Below, one piece after another: positions 24,829 through 33,202 of a stretch of DNA of 44,731 nucleotides (the stretch's first letter is position 1; each line of letters begins with the position of its first letter). The position numbers and the translations under genes were made by a program. The stretch spans positions 1 to 44,731 of the forward strand of contig CAYFPO010000018.1 in assembly GCA_964345035.1 (NCBI GenBank), read 5' to 3'. The notes beneath the pieces were generated by a model, which had not been told where the DNA came from, made no database searches, and saw only the letters and a list, made by a program, of their open reading frames with translations. Source of the stretch: CAYFPO01 sp964345035 (lineage in GTDB: Bacteria > Fidelibacterota > Marinisomatia > SCGC-AAA003-L08 > GCA-002704045).

Positions 24829-25542
24829 ATGGGTCAATTGAATTTCAACCGCATTCTTTTGAAAATGAGCGGTGAAATATTGGCTGGAGAAAAAGGATTC
24901 GGTATAGATCCCGAAATCACAACTGAACTTGCCCATCAGGTGAAAAAAGTATCCGATATGGGAATCCAGGTCGGGATTGTTATAGGCGGTGGAAATATCT
25001 TTCGGGGAATTTCAGTTGCTGACAAAGGCATGGACAGAGTTTCCGGGGATTACCTCGGAATGCTTGCCACCATTATGAATTCAGTTGCCCTGCAATCAGC
25101 GCTGGAAAACCTGGGTTGTGTCACAAGGGTTATGTCGGCATTGACAATAACTCAGCTTGCTGAACCCTACATTCGAAGGAGGGCAGTCCGTCATCTGGAA
25201 AAGGGCAGAGTAGTCATTTTCTCCGGGGGAACAGGAAATCCGTATTTTACTACTGATACCGCCGCAGTTCTTAGAGCAAATGAAATTAAAGCAGACATCA
25301 TCCTGAAAGGTACAAAAGTAAATGGTGTCTACTCAGATGATCCCGTAACAAATCCGGAAGCAGAACTGTATACAGACCTGGGATTCAGAGAGGTCATCAA
25401 TCGGGAATTACGCGTGATGGACATGACCGCAGTAACATTGTGTAAAGAAAACAATCTTCCCATTGGGGTTTTTAATATTCAGGAAAATGGCAATTTATTA
25501 CACTTTCTTGAAGGGAAAAAAATTGGGACAAGAATCAGTTAA
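24829..25542 (+). CDS. pyrH: Uridylate kinase
   Basis: The 237-aa protein belongs to the amino acid kinase fold: LLKMSGEILAGEKGFGID at the N-terminus, GIVIGGGNIFRG, and FSGGTGNPYFTTDTAA, followed by LKGTKVNGVYSDDP. It phosphorylates UMP to UDP. It sits between tsf and frr in the standard order and complements the nearby pyrRBC operon, which also responds to UMP. Confidence 0.97.
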   Translation: MGQLNFNRILLKMSGEILAGEKGFGIDPEITTELAHQVKKVSDMGIQVGIVIGGGNIFRGISVADKGMDRVSGDYLGMLATIMNSVALQSALENLGCVTRVMSALTITQLAEPYIRRRAVRHLEKGRVVIFSGGTGNPYFTTDTAAVLRANEIKADIILKGTKVNGVYSDDPVTNPEAELYTDLGFREVINRELRVMDMTAVTLCKENNLPIGVFNIQENGNLLHFLEGKKIGTRIS

Positions 25543-25553
25543 GGAGGAAATCA

Positions 25554-26108
25554 ATGGTTAATGAAATATTTGTTGATTTGAGGGATAGAATGACCAAAGC
25601 TGTAGATCATTACCGTGCTGAGGTGGCAACTATCCGTACGGGTAGAGCTTCTGTAAATATTCTGGATCCGATCCGTGTGGATTATTATGGCACTCCCCAG
25701 CCCCTTAAATCCATCGCACAGGTCACAGTCCCTGAAGCACAATCCATTGTGATCCAACCATTTGACCCCAATAGTATGGACCAGATAGAGAAGGCGATCA
25801 TTGCTTCGGATCTGGGACTAAATCCCAATAATGATGGAAATATCATCCGTTTAACCATACCTGCATTAACCGAGGAACGCCGTAAAGAGTTGGTACGTGT
25901 GGTGCATCAGATCATTGAAGAGGGAAGAGTGGCAATCCGAAATGTCCGAAGGGACAGTAATGATCAACTGAAAAAATTTAATAATTCTTCAGAATTATCG
26001 GATGATAATTTGAAACGGGCATTGGATGATGTCCAGGAGTTAACCGACAAATACATTGAAGAACTCAATACCATCCAGAAAGCCAAGGAAGAAGAAATCC
26101 TGGAATGA
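25554..26108 (+). CDS. frr: Ribosome recycling factor
   Basis: The 184-aa protein shows the RRF pattern RAEVATIRTGRASVNILD, VDYYGTPQPLKSIAQVTVPEA and LTEERRKELVRVVHQ, and ends in the KAKEEEIL helix. With EF-G it splits post-termination ribosomes. AAGGAGG lies 7 nt before ATG 25554. Its stop is one base before the downstream tRNA-Gly gene, so the tRNA is probably co-transcribed with frr. Confidence 0.97.
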   Translation: MVNEIFVDLRDRMTKAVDHYRAEVATIRTGRASVNILDPIRVDYYGTPQPLKSIAQVTVPEAQSIVIQPFDPNSMDQIEKAIIASDLGLNPNNDGNIIRLTIPALTEERRKELVRVVHQIIEEGRVAIRNVRRDSNDQLKKFNNSSELSDDNLKRALDDVQELTDKYIEELNTIQKAKEEEILE

Positions 26109-26109
26109 T

Positions 26110-26204
26110 GCGGATGTAGTTCAATGGTAGAACACCAGCTTCCCAAGCTGGCTAGGGGAGTTCCCTGCCTGTCGGCAGACTGGGATTCTCCTCATCAGGC
26201 CCCA
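26110..26204 (+). tRNA. tRNA-Gly (anticodon CCC) with a 20-nt palindromic insert in the T-loop
   Basis: GCGGATG (26110-26116) starts the acceptor. The D-arm is GTTC-AATGGTA-GAAC. The anticodon arm is CCAGC-TTCCCAA-GCTGG, giving anticodon CCC. The T-stem GGGAG/CTCCT is intact, but the loop reads TTC, then 20 extra bases (26164-26183), then GATTC. Removing the 20 bases restores a canonical TTCGATTC. The insert contains CTGCC-TGTC-GGCAG, a perfect hairpin. The 3' acceptor strand (CATCAGGC) pairs imperfectly with the 5' strand, although CCA follows. It may be a degenerate pseudo-tRNA, or a tRNA tolerating or processing an insertion. The surrounding region 26109-26458 holds only this gene and the following terminator. 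Confidence 0.6.
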
Positions 26205-26209
26205 ATGGA

Positions 26210-26251
26210 AATCCTCGTTAATAAAACGGTTTATTATCGGGGATTCTTTTT
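26210..26251 (+). terminator. Strong bipartite terminator after tRNA-Gly
   Basis: AATCCTCG (26210-26217) pairs with CGGGGATT (26238-26245, one G-U pair). Inner AATAAA (26220-26225) pairs with TTTATT (26230-26235). CTTTTTA follows. It would end the rplM-to-tRNA transcript. Confidence 0.85.
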
Positions 26252-26458
26252 ATTCAATCCATGATTATCAAATCATACCTACTTTGCAATTTCCTGCAGA
26301 ATGCTCCAATCTTTACATAAAAATGGGATACAAAGTGGGGATACCCATTCTACTCCAATGGAATTAAGAAACACCTATTAGTAAAATATTACAATCAGTT
26401 GTAAATTTTGCATCCGTTTATGTTAAACAAAATACAAATTAACCACATTACATAAAAG

Positions 26459-27343
26459 ATGTTGAAAATTAAAATGATTAATAAACTAGTAATATTCATA
26501 TATGCCACATTTTTATTTGCAGATATTGGAGACGTTATTCATTCAATCCCTGCACCGGGATATTATTCAAATGGACTGGGTTGGGATGGAGAATCTTTAT
26601 GGGTAGCAAATATTGCAGATGCAAATCATCCTGAAGATTATTGGTATAGAATGTTTAAAATTTCACCTGAAAATGGCGATATTATAAGTTCCTTTTCCAC
26701 TAATCCATATTTTTACCACGGTCTGACTTATGATGGGGAAAATCTTTGGGGAGAACATAATTATACAACGATTGCAAAACTAAACCATTTGGGGCAGATA
26801 CTTCAGGATTTCTCTGCTATTCCTCTTGCGGTTGGATTAGCAATTGACCCGGATAATAATATTTTATACCAATCAACTACCCAACCGGGTGCCATATATA
26901 AAATTGATTTAAATACAGAAGAAATTATAGGTGAATTACACCCAAATGAACCCTATGAGAATGGTTGGGGAGATTTAGCATTCGATGGAAATTTTCTGTG
27001 GCATACGAATATTGCAGCAGATACAATATATAAAATTCATCCGGATACAGGTGAAATTCTTGATGAATTCCCAGCCCCCAGCGGTCAATGTGAAGGATTG
27101 ACATTTGATGGAAATTATTTATGGACATCGGATACTAATCTTGATATACTATATCAAATTGATATTGAATTCGAATTTCTCGAGGGAGATACAAACAATG
27201 ATGGTGTGATTGATATTTTAGATATCATTGTTGTTGTGAATTTAATTTTAACAGGACAGTTTAGTGAAACTGCAGATCTGAATGGAGATGATATTATAAA
27301 CGTTTTAGATATTCTTCTTATAATCAACCTTATCCTTGAATAA
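26459..27343 (+). CDS. Secreted beta-propeller protein with C-terminal dockerin-like module
   Basis: The 294-aa protein has a signal peptide (to about FLFA, residue 21; an internal Met6 is an alternative start). It has six to seven short propeller blades recurring as GLxxDGxxLWxxN.....IYKIxPxTGEI (for example LAFDGNFLWHTN and LTFDGNYLWTSD). Residues about 232-294 are two dockerin-like repeats, GDTNNDGVIDILDIIVVVNLIL and ADLNGDDIINVLDILLIINLIL in shortened form. No catalytic motif is seen. It is a likely surface or secreted recognition protein. It follows the terminator of the ribosomal operon and is probably monocistronic. Confidence 0.8.
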   Translation: MLKIKMINKLVIFIYATFLFADIGDVIHSIPAPGYYSNGLGWDGESLWVANIADANHPEDYWYRMFKISPENGDIISSFSTNPYFYHGLTYDGENLWGEHNYTTIAKLNHLGQILQDFSAIPLAVGLAIDPDNNILYQSTTQPGAIYKIDLNTEEIIGELHPNEPYENGWGDLAFDGNFLWHTNIAADTIYKIHPDTGEILDEFPAPSGQCEGLTFDGNYLWTSDTNLDILYQIDIEFEFLEGDTNNDGVIDILDIIVVVNLILTGQFSETADLNGDDIINVLDILLIINLILE

Positions 27344-27465
27344 TTGGTCGATTTCTTTCACTTTGTAGGAAAAATGTTTATCTCACAATTGTATTGATCC
27401 ATCCGGTCAAAATTTCGTTTTCTAGCTCCTTTGCACCCACATTGAATTTGTTTTAATTTTACCCC

Positions 27466-29937
27466 ATGAAACTGAAACTGTTTACTTCCATATTGATCGT
27501 ATTCAGTCTTCTCTGGATTGGTTGCAATTTAATAAATCCAGAGGACGATACGGGACCAACAATTGAAATCATTTCTCCTGCAGACAGCTCGTATGTATTT
27601 CAGGAAGTACTGATAGAAAGTATTTCTGAGAATTTTGATATACCGAAAGTTGAATTATGGGTGGATTCTGATTATGATACATTATTTATAAATGCGGACT
27701 CACTCATTGATGGTGCACAATTATTTACATCAATCTGGAATACAACCTCTTTTACAGATGGTTCAATGCATTTTTTACAGGCAAAAGCATTTGATTCAAA
27801 TGGAAATTCGACCACGAGTACCCCAGTCACGGTATTTGTGGATAATAACCTTAGTCTACCCATACCTGTGAGTATTTTAGATTCTGCAACAGTTTGTATT
27901 ACTGATACTTTATCACAATATTATGAATTGTGTATTGATGAATCAGGAGACTGTACATGCGGGTATTTAAAATTTGAAAACGGGGGATTTCTCATTCCCT
28001 GGTCAAAATCAGTTGAATTTGATTTTTATTCATACACTTTAGAGCACTCCACCTTTTCCGATATGAGTGAGTATGATTCAATCTATTCAACCATAAATGT
28101 TAAAGACACATCCTTCTTTTTTTCAGATCCGTCCGTACTGCCGGTAATCCCCCATTATTTTAGAATTGAAATCACAGACATTTTTAATTATTCTACCAAG
28201 GGAGAAATTGCAACCACATCATTGGACCCCTACCCTGTACCTGTTGATGTAACTTCTGTTGAATATGATTTGGATCAAATAACAATCCAATGGGAAACAA
28301 ATACAGATACCGATTTTGAGAATTACAGGTTATATGTCTCTGATACCCAAGAGGGGGACACTACTTTTGTTGCTGAATATTCTGGTCAATTACAAACGGA
28401 ACATACAATTTATTATCCGAATTTTGATCCGACTATTGAAAACTGGTTTTCAGTGGCAACAACTGATACATTGGATCAAACCAGTTTTGGTGAAAGTTTA
28501 TCCAATACTCAGGACTCACCACCGGACACAAGCATTATAACTTCCATTATTTTCAGTGTGAGCATGTTTGATATTCAATGGGAACAGAATGAAAATGAAG
28601 ATTTTGTTTCCTATACACTATATGAAGGATTCAATTCAGATATGTCGGATAAACAGACAATTTTCACTTCAACAACTGTATCGGATACTTTCCATCAGGT
28701 AACGGGGGTCACAGTGGGTGAAAAACGGTATTATCAGGTAGAGGTCACAGATTTCTGGGGGTTGACCACTCTAAGTGAAATTATTCTGGCTGATGCTAAT
28801 TACTGGTTTACACTTACATTGGGAGGAGATGAATTGGATCAGGCACACACAGTAGTTCATACCAGCGACGGGGGGTATGTGATCGGAGGAGAAACCAGGT
28901 CATTCGGTGATGTTTCTACCGATATATGGTTAGTAAAAGTGGACTCGCTTGCAAATACTGAATGGGAATATCTACTGGAAAATACATCCCATCCGGATCA
29001 ATGTTTTTCCATCATTCAAACCCAGGACGGAGGTTTTTTACTGTCAGGAACAATTGGAGAACTTTTTGGAACAGTAATTCATCCTGTATTGATCAAATTA
29101 GACAATTCGGGAAATGAAATTTGGCAGTCATTACCATGTGACTTCTGTGGAGAAAATAAGAGCTATGGACAATCGGGTATCCAAACCAGTGACGGTGGTT
29201 ATATTTTTACCGGATATACGGACTATGAAGGTGAAAATTACGATGACCTCTGGGTGATTAAAACAGATAATTCAGGAATTAAGGAATGGCATTTTATTGC
29301 TAGTGATTTACCCGATTCAGAAAATCTCATTGACCAGGGCTTTGACATTGTAGAAGATCAAGGAGGCAATTTTATAGTTACTGGCTGGCAGATGGATGCA
29401 GAAATTGAAAATAAAGATGTATGGGTGCTTCAATTTGACTTCTCTGGAAATCTGGCTTGGGAAACAAGATATGACTGGGGAGGTAATGAATCCGGGTCTG
29501 CAATTGAAAAAGGGATTTTCGGTTATGTGATTGCGGGTGATATTTCAGATACAGGAAACAGTGATACTGATATGTTATTGTTTGAAATTGATCCAAATGG
29601 AAGCTCTGTGTGGGATGAACGATATGGCGGAAATGGGGATGAAGTTGCAAATGGTCTGGCAGCAACTATTGACGGTGGATTCGTAATTGCCGGTTATACC
29701 ACATCCTACGGTGCTGGTGAAGAAGATATTTATGTTATAAAAACCGATGGATTTGGAAACACCGAGTGGACACAGTATTATGGTGGATTAATTCAGGATA
29801 TTGGAGAGGATATTCAGCAGACATTTGAAGGTGAGGGTGGATATATCATCTCAGGAAGTACACGGTCATTTGGGGCAGGAAATTGGGATTATTGGCTGAT
29901 TAAAACCAATTCCACCGGACAAACTTCACCATATTGA
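27466..29937 (+). CDS. Large lipoprotein with Ig/FnIII-like domains and a C-terminal propeller
   Basis: The 823-aa protein has a lipobox ending LLWIGC (Cys20). Residues about 30-130 resemble a bacterial Ig-like domain (PTIEIISPADSSYV). Two fibronectin-III-like regions follow (about 250-450). From about 455 there are six or seven blades of roughly 55 residues with the pattern G.....QTxDGGYIIxGxTxSFG.....DxWLIKTDxxGNxxW, often found in FCB-group surface proteins. No enzymatic residues stand out. It is probably an outer-membrane-attached binding protein. It starts 122 nt after the previous propeller gene. Confidence 0.75.
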   Translation: MKLKLFTSILIVFSLLWIGCNLINPEDDTGPTIEIISPADSSYVFQEVLIESISENFDIPKVELWVDSDYDTLFINADSLIDGAQLFTSIWNTTSFTDGSMHFLQAKAFDSNGNSTTSTPVTVFVDNNLSLPIPVSILDSATVCITDTLSQYYELCIDESGDCTCGYLKFENGGFLIPWSKSVEFDFYSYTLEHSTFSDMSEYDSIYSTINVKDTSFFFSDPSVLPVIPHYFRIEITDIFNYSTKGEIATTSLDPYPVPVDVTSVEYDLDQITIQWETNTDTDFENYRLYVSDTQEGDTTFVAEYSGQLQTEHTIYYPNFDPTIENWFSVATTDTLDQTSFGESLSNTQDSPPDTSIITSIIFSVSMFDIQWEQNENEDFVSYTLYEGFNSDMSDKQTIFTSTTVSDTFHQVTGVTVGEKRYYQVEVTDFWGLTTLSEIILADANYWFTLTLGGDELDQAHTVVHTSDGGYVIGGETRSFGDVSTDIWLVKVDSLANTEWEYLLENTSHPDQCFSIIQTQDGGFLLSGTIGELFGTVIHPVLIKLDNSGNEIWQSLPCDFCGENKSYGQSGIQTSDGGYIFTGYTDYEGENYDDLWVIKTDNSGIKEWHFIASDLPDSENLIDQGFDIVEDQGGNFIVTGWQMDAEIENKDVWVLQFDFSGNLAWETRYDWGGNESGSAIEKGIFGYVIAGDISDTGNSDTDMLLFEIDPNGSSVWDERYGGNGDEVANGLAATIDGGFVIAGYTTSYGAGEEDIYVIKTDGFGNTEWTQYYGGLIQDIGEDIQQTFEGEGGYIISGSTRSFGAGNWDYWLIKTNSTGQTSPY

Positions 29938-29992
29938 TTGAATTGTGACTCGAGTATTTGCAATTTACAATAATCTTGTATTAACTTTGAAT

Positions 29993-31066
29993 ATGTTGAA
30001 AAATACCTTGTTGATATTGTTTATTCCAGCATTTGGGTTCAGCGAATGTCCCGATGGATATTCAGAAATTGAAGATGAATGCTATTGGATGGATGACCTC
30101 GCTGTATTGGAGGAATTTATCATTAACAGTGATCTTGAAATTTCACCACTGGAATTAGGTGTCCAACAATGGACAGCAGGCAGGTTATCCTACCTGTGTA
30201 CATCCGAATTTGACATACACAACTGCCAAGAGGAATATATTCTAAGTGGTGAAATCCCGGAAAGTATTGGTTCACTGACTGCTCTGGAAGATTTACGGTT
30301 ACTGGGGAATGATCTCAGTGGACCAATACCTTCAGTCCTCGGAAATTTGACCAATCTCCGGTATCTGGATTTAAACTACAATAATTTATCTGGGAATCTC
30401 CCGGAAAGCATTGGGAATTTGACAGAATTGACCGATTTGTATATCAGTGAGAATCAGATTTCAGGAGAATTACCGGAAAGTATCTGTAACCTTGTTGATA
30501 TAAAATATTTATATCTCCATAGTAATGATTTGACAGGAGAATTACCGGAATGTATAGGAAATTTGACAAATCTGGATGTTCTGATAATTGACAACAATGA
30601 AATCTCGGGTAATATCCCGGAATCTATTGGATTTATGGAAAATCTATCTTTTTTAGATATGTCCAACAATCAATTTACCGGCAGGATTCCAGAAAATATC
30701 GGAAATTTGGCAGAAATGGCATATCTTCATTTGAATGATAATTTACTCACGGATGATATTCCCGGCAGTATTTGTGAATTAAACATAAATTGGAGTATAT
30801 CCAGTCTGTCGGATAATTTTTTATGTCTGCAGCCCTATCCTGATTGCCTGGAAGAGTTTATAGGTAACCAGAGTTGTGAATGGTACATACTTGGAGATTC
30901 CAATCTGAATGGAACGGTTGATATTATTGATGTAGTATTACTAATTGAGTTCATTCTTGATTCTGAGACTCCAGATCCCTTTCAATTCATTGTGTCAGAC
31001 ATTCACCCTAATGACAGACTGGATATACTGGATATTGTATTTCAAATTGATATAATTCTACAGTAA
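29993..31066 (+). CDS. Secreted plant-type leucine-rich repeat protein with dockerin-like module
   Basis: From ATG 29993 the product is 357 aa with a signal peptide (MLKNTLLILFIPAFGFS). An upstream in-frame GTG at 29945 would bury that signal, so I reject it. Residues about 75-260 hold about eight 24-residue repeats of the plant extracellular type, IPExIGNLtnLxxLdLxxNxLSGxLPE, with cysteine-containing caps. Two dockerin-like repeats end the protein (GDSNLNGTVDIIDVVLL and SDIHPNDRLDILDIVFQ). LRR arcs bind proteins or glycans; no partner is known. Confidence 0.8.
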   Translation: MLKNTLLILFIPAFGFSECPDGYSEIEDECYWMDDLAVLEEFIINSDLEISPLELGVQQWTAGRLSYLCTSEFDIHNCQEEYILSGEIPESIGSLTALEDLRLLGNDLSGPIPSVLGNLTNLRYLDLNYNNLSGNLPESIGNLTELTDLYISENQISGELPESICNLVDIKYLYLHSNDLTGELPECIGNLTNLDVLIIDNNEISGNIPESIGFMENLSFLDMSNNQFTGRIPENIGNLAEMAYLHLNDNLLTDDIPGSICELNINWSISSLSDNFLCLQPYPDCLEEFIGNQSCEWYILGDSNLNGTVDIIDVVLLIEFILDSETPDPFQFIVSDIHPNDRLDILDIVFQIDIILQ

Positions 31067-31220
31067 AAAGTTAGGCTTTTCACTCGTCTCACACCTGCTG
31101 ATTTCCTTCCCTAATGATGTGTTTTAAATCACGTAGTTTCTATTGATTGTTGCAGGTCACATTTCAACGTATTGTGCTTATTATATTTTTTCTCAGCAAT
31201 TAAATGGAGGAAACAATACA

Positions 31221-31496
31221 ATGAAACAAGAAACATACAATTCAGAATATGAAATGGATTTTTTTACCGACCTGTGTAAACAGTTACCACTCTTGGTAAT
31301 TAAAACACAATGCGGGTTGGGAAAATATAAGTTCAATAGTATTGGTCTGGACAATTCCAAAATGATTATAAAATACCAATTGATTACTGACAGTGAATTT
31401 CAGGACAGCGATCGAATTGCGTATTATCTTGGGGATTTCTGCTATTTCAATGCTGAGCAATTTCTATATGCCTGTAAATATTATGCAATAGCTTAA
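31221..31496 (+). CDS. Small hypothetical protein
   Basis: The 91-aa product starts at ATG 31221, chosen because GGAGG lies 10 nt upstream; an in-frame start at 31143 would place that Shine-Dalgarno inside the gene. The sequence is acidic with aromatic clusters (YEMDFFTDL, YYLGDFCYFNAEQFLYACKYY) and four cysteines, with no signal peptide or membrane segment. I do not recognise a family. It precedes the selenocysteine msrA by about 125 nt on the same strand; a functional link is not evident. Confidence 0.6.
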   Translation: MKQETYNSEYEMDFFTDLCKQLPLLVIKTQCGLGKYKFNSIGLDNSKMIIKYQLITDSEFQDSDRIAYYLGDFCYFNAEQFLYACKYYAIA

Positions 31497-31621
31497 TATT
31501 TCAGATTCAAATATAAAATTCCCAGGAAATTAAGGGTGGTTAATATTAATTGTTAAAAAAAATTGTGCCATTTGATAAATTTCTGTTGATGGACTTATAT
31601 AAAACCTGTTAAAATTTCATC

Positions 31622-32272
31622 GTGAATGAGAGTATTAAAAACCAAAATTTCAACACAACTGCAACATTTGCAGTCGGCTGATTCTGGACACCTGATTCCC
31701 GGTTCGGGAGCAAAAAAGGTGTATCCCAAATTTTGGTGGGATATGCAGGCGGCACCACATCAAACCCAACCTATGATTTAATTGGTGACCATACTGAATC
31801 CTTTCAGATAAAGTTTGATTCAGATTTAGTTACATTTACTGAAATATTACAATTTTTCTGGGAAAGTTACAATCCCGGACAACCGCCAAGATCTACACAA
31901 TATAAATCCATAATATTCTATCAAAATGATTCTCAATTGTTGGAAATCGAAGATTTTCTGCAAAGAAAATCTGATTTAAAACAAGCGTTACTGTTACCTG
32001 AAGTAAAAAATCTTACCCATTTCTATTCTGCAGAGGGATATCACCAGAAGTATTTTATTCGGCAGAATCCACTTTTAATGACGGTAATGAATGAGATATT
32101 TTCAGATGATAAGGAATTTTATTCCTCCACACTGGCTGCCCGCATAAATGGTTTTTTGGGAGGTAATTCTACAATTTCGGAGTTAGAAACAGAAATTATT
32201 GAATGCGGGATTTCTAAATCTGAGGTTTTACAGATTATAGATTTAATGAGCACAGCCACAGTTTCTTATTAA
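31622..32272 (+). CDS. msrA: Peptide-methionine (S)-S-oxide reductase with selenocysteine at the active site
   Basis: The frame reads from GTG 31622 through an in-frame TGA at 31679-31681 (codon 20) to the stop at 32272, 216 residues in all. Before the TGA it encodes TTATFAVG and after it FWTPDSRFGSKKGV, then VGYAGGTTSNPTYD. This aligns with the MsrA active site ATFGxGCFWxPExxFxxxxGV, with TGA exactly at the catalytic Cys. Other MsrA blocks follow: STQYKSIIFY and AEGYHQKYF. A C-terminal Cys (IIECGISKS) could be the resolving residue. A bSECIS-like hairpin lies directly downstream of the TGA. Without recoding, a 179-aa fragment lacking the active site would start at 31733. The start codon is uncertain and has no clear Shine-Dalgarno. 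Confidence 0.85.
31688..31722 (+). promoter_or_regulatory. Bacterial SECIS-like hairpin
   Basis: ACACCT (31688-31693) pairs with AGGTGT (31717-31722). Inside, TTCCCG (31696-31701) pairs with CGGGAG (31705-31710) around a GTT apical loop (31702-31704). The loop lies 20 nt after the UGA and begins with G, matching the known bacterial SECIS geometry (loop roughly 16-37 nt downstream, with a loop G) for SelB binding. It sits within coding sequence. Confidence 0.75.
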
Positions 32273-32296
32273 TTCCTAAATACAAAATTTTAAGTA

Positions 32297-33136
32297 ATTT
32301 TAATTCCATTCGAAAAATTTGGTGATAAAGGCGAAACCCTGTATTTCCTCCATGCAAATGGATTTCCACCGAAAGCATATTTTCCGCTCATTAATCAGAT
32401 GACACAAGAATTTACAGTTGAAGCCCCCTTAATGAGACCATTATGGGAATTACCTCCAACGGAAAAAATACATACTTGGCAAACATTGGGTGATGAATTT
32501 TTGCAATTTGCAGAGGAGCGTGACAGACATTACATCACAGGAATTGGTCATTCTATTGGTGGTACTATAATCTTATACGCAGCCATTCAAAATCCAAAGT
32601 TATTTTCAAATATCATCTTACTTGATCCGGTTTTACTGCCAAGATCATATTACTATATGTGGAAAATAGTAAAAAAACTGGGATTGGGACCCCGCTTGAA
32701 TCCACTTGCGAAACCGGCAATGAATAGAAGAAAATTGTTTAATTCGAAAACTGAAATGTTTGAAAGATATAGGCAGAAAAAAGTATTTTCTAAATTTTCA
32801 GACGATTCTCTTAATATCTACATAGAACATAGTACCACTCCCGTAAGTAATGGACAGGTCCGTTTAAAATATCCTCCTGAGATGGAAGTTGATATTTATT
32901 TATCAGGTATGTCACTGGAACCTATTATCTGGAATGGGCTCAACAAGATCGAGATTCCAATCACTATTTTGTATGAAAGCGGCAGCATATCATTTCCTGC
33001 ATCCTCACAGATAAAATTCAAGAAAATACATGACTCCGGTAATATGATTGAAATTCCTAATTATTCCCATTTATTTCCAATGGAAGCACCGGAAAAAGTA
33101 TATTCAATAATTAAAGAAAATAATTACAAACAGTAA
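32297..33136 (+). CDS. Alpha/beta hydrolase
   Basis: The frame shows FLHANGFPPKAYFPL (oxyanion/HG segment), the nucleophile elbow GIGHSIGG (Ser86), ILLDPVLLP, a late DxxG-type acid region and the catalytic-His segment NYSHLFPMEAPE. The first Met (32399) would cut off LHANGFPP, which is essential to the fold, so translation must begin earlier. The frame is open only from 32294, and the only plausible starts are ATT codons (32297 or 32303), rare but known. I give 32297. Proteins of this type are esterases or lipases of unknown substrate. It follows msrA by 24 nt and may be co-transcribed. Confidence 0.75.
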   Translation: MLIPFEKFGDKGETLYFLHANGFPPKAYFPLINQMTQEFTVEAPLMRPLWELPPTEKIHTWQTLGDEFLQFAEERDRHYITGIGHSIGGTIILYAAIQNPKLFSNIILLDPVLLPRSYYYMWKIVKKLGLGPRLNPLAKPAMNRRKLFNSKTEMFERYRQKKVFSKFSDDSLNIYIEHSTTPVSNGQVRLKYPPEMEVDIYLSGMSLEPIIWNGLNKIEIPITILYESGSISFPASSQIKFKKIHDSGNMIEIPNYSHLFPMEAPEKVYSIIKENNYKQ

Positions 33137-33202
33137 CAAGGAAAATACTTGAACAATATGATTTTGTTTTTAAATTATATATAAATAATCGGAGGTAATA
33201 CA

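Noticed and set aside
26164..26183. Group I intron in the tRNA-Gly gene
   Set aside because: The insert is only 20 nt, lies in the T-loop rather than the anticodon loop, and has none of the group I core.
29378..29665. 95-codon minus-strand open frame rich in His and Gln
   Set aside because: It is the complement of the repetitive propeller-coding sequence; its odd composition follows from that.
29945..29992. GTG start for the LRR protein 48 nt upstream
   Set aside because: It would put 16 non-hydrophobic-led residues before a clear signal peptide; ATG 29993 gives a normal secretory N-terminus.
31733..32272. MsrA as a truncated pseudogene starting at an internal codon
   Set aside because: The frame upstream of the TGA encodes the remaining MsrA N-terminus without other breaks, the TGA is exactly at the catalytic Cys, and a SECIS-like hairpin follows.
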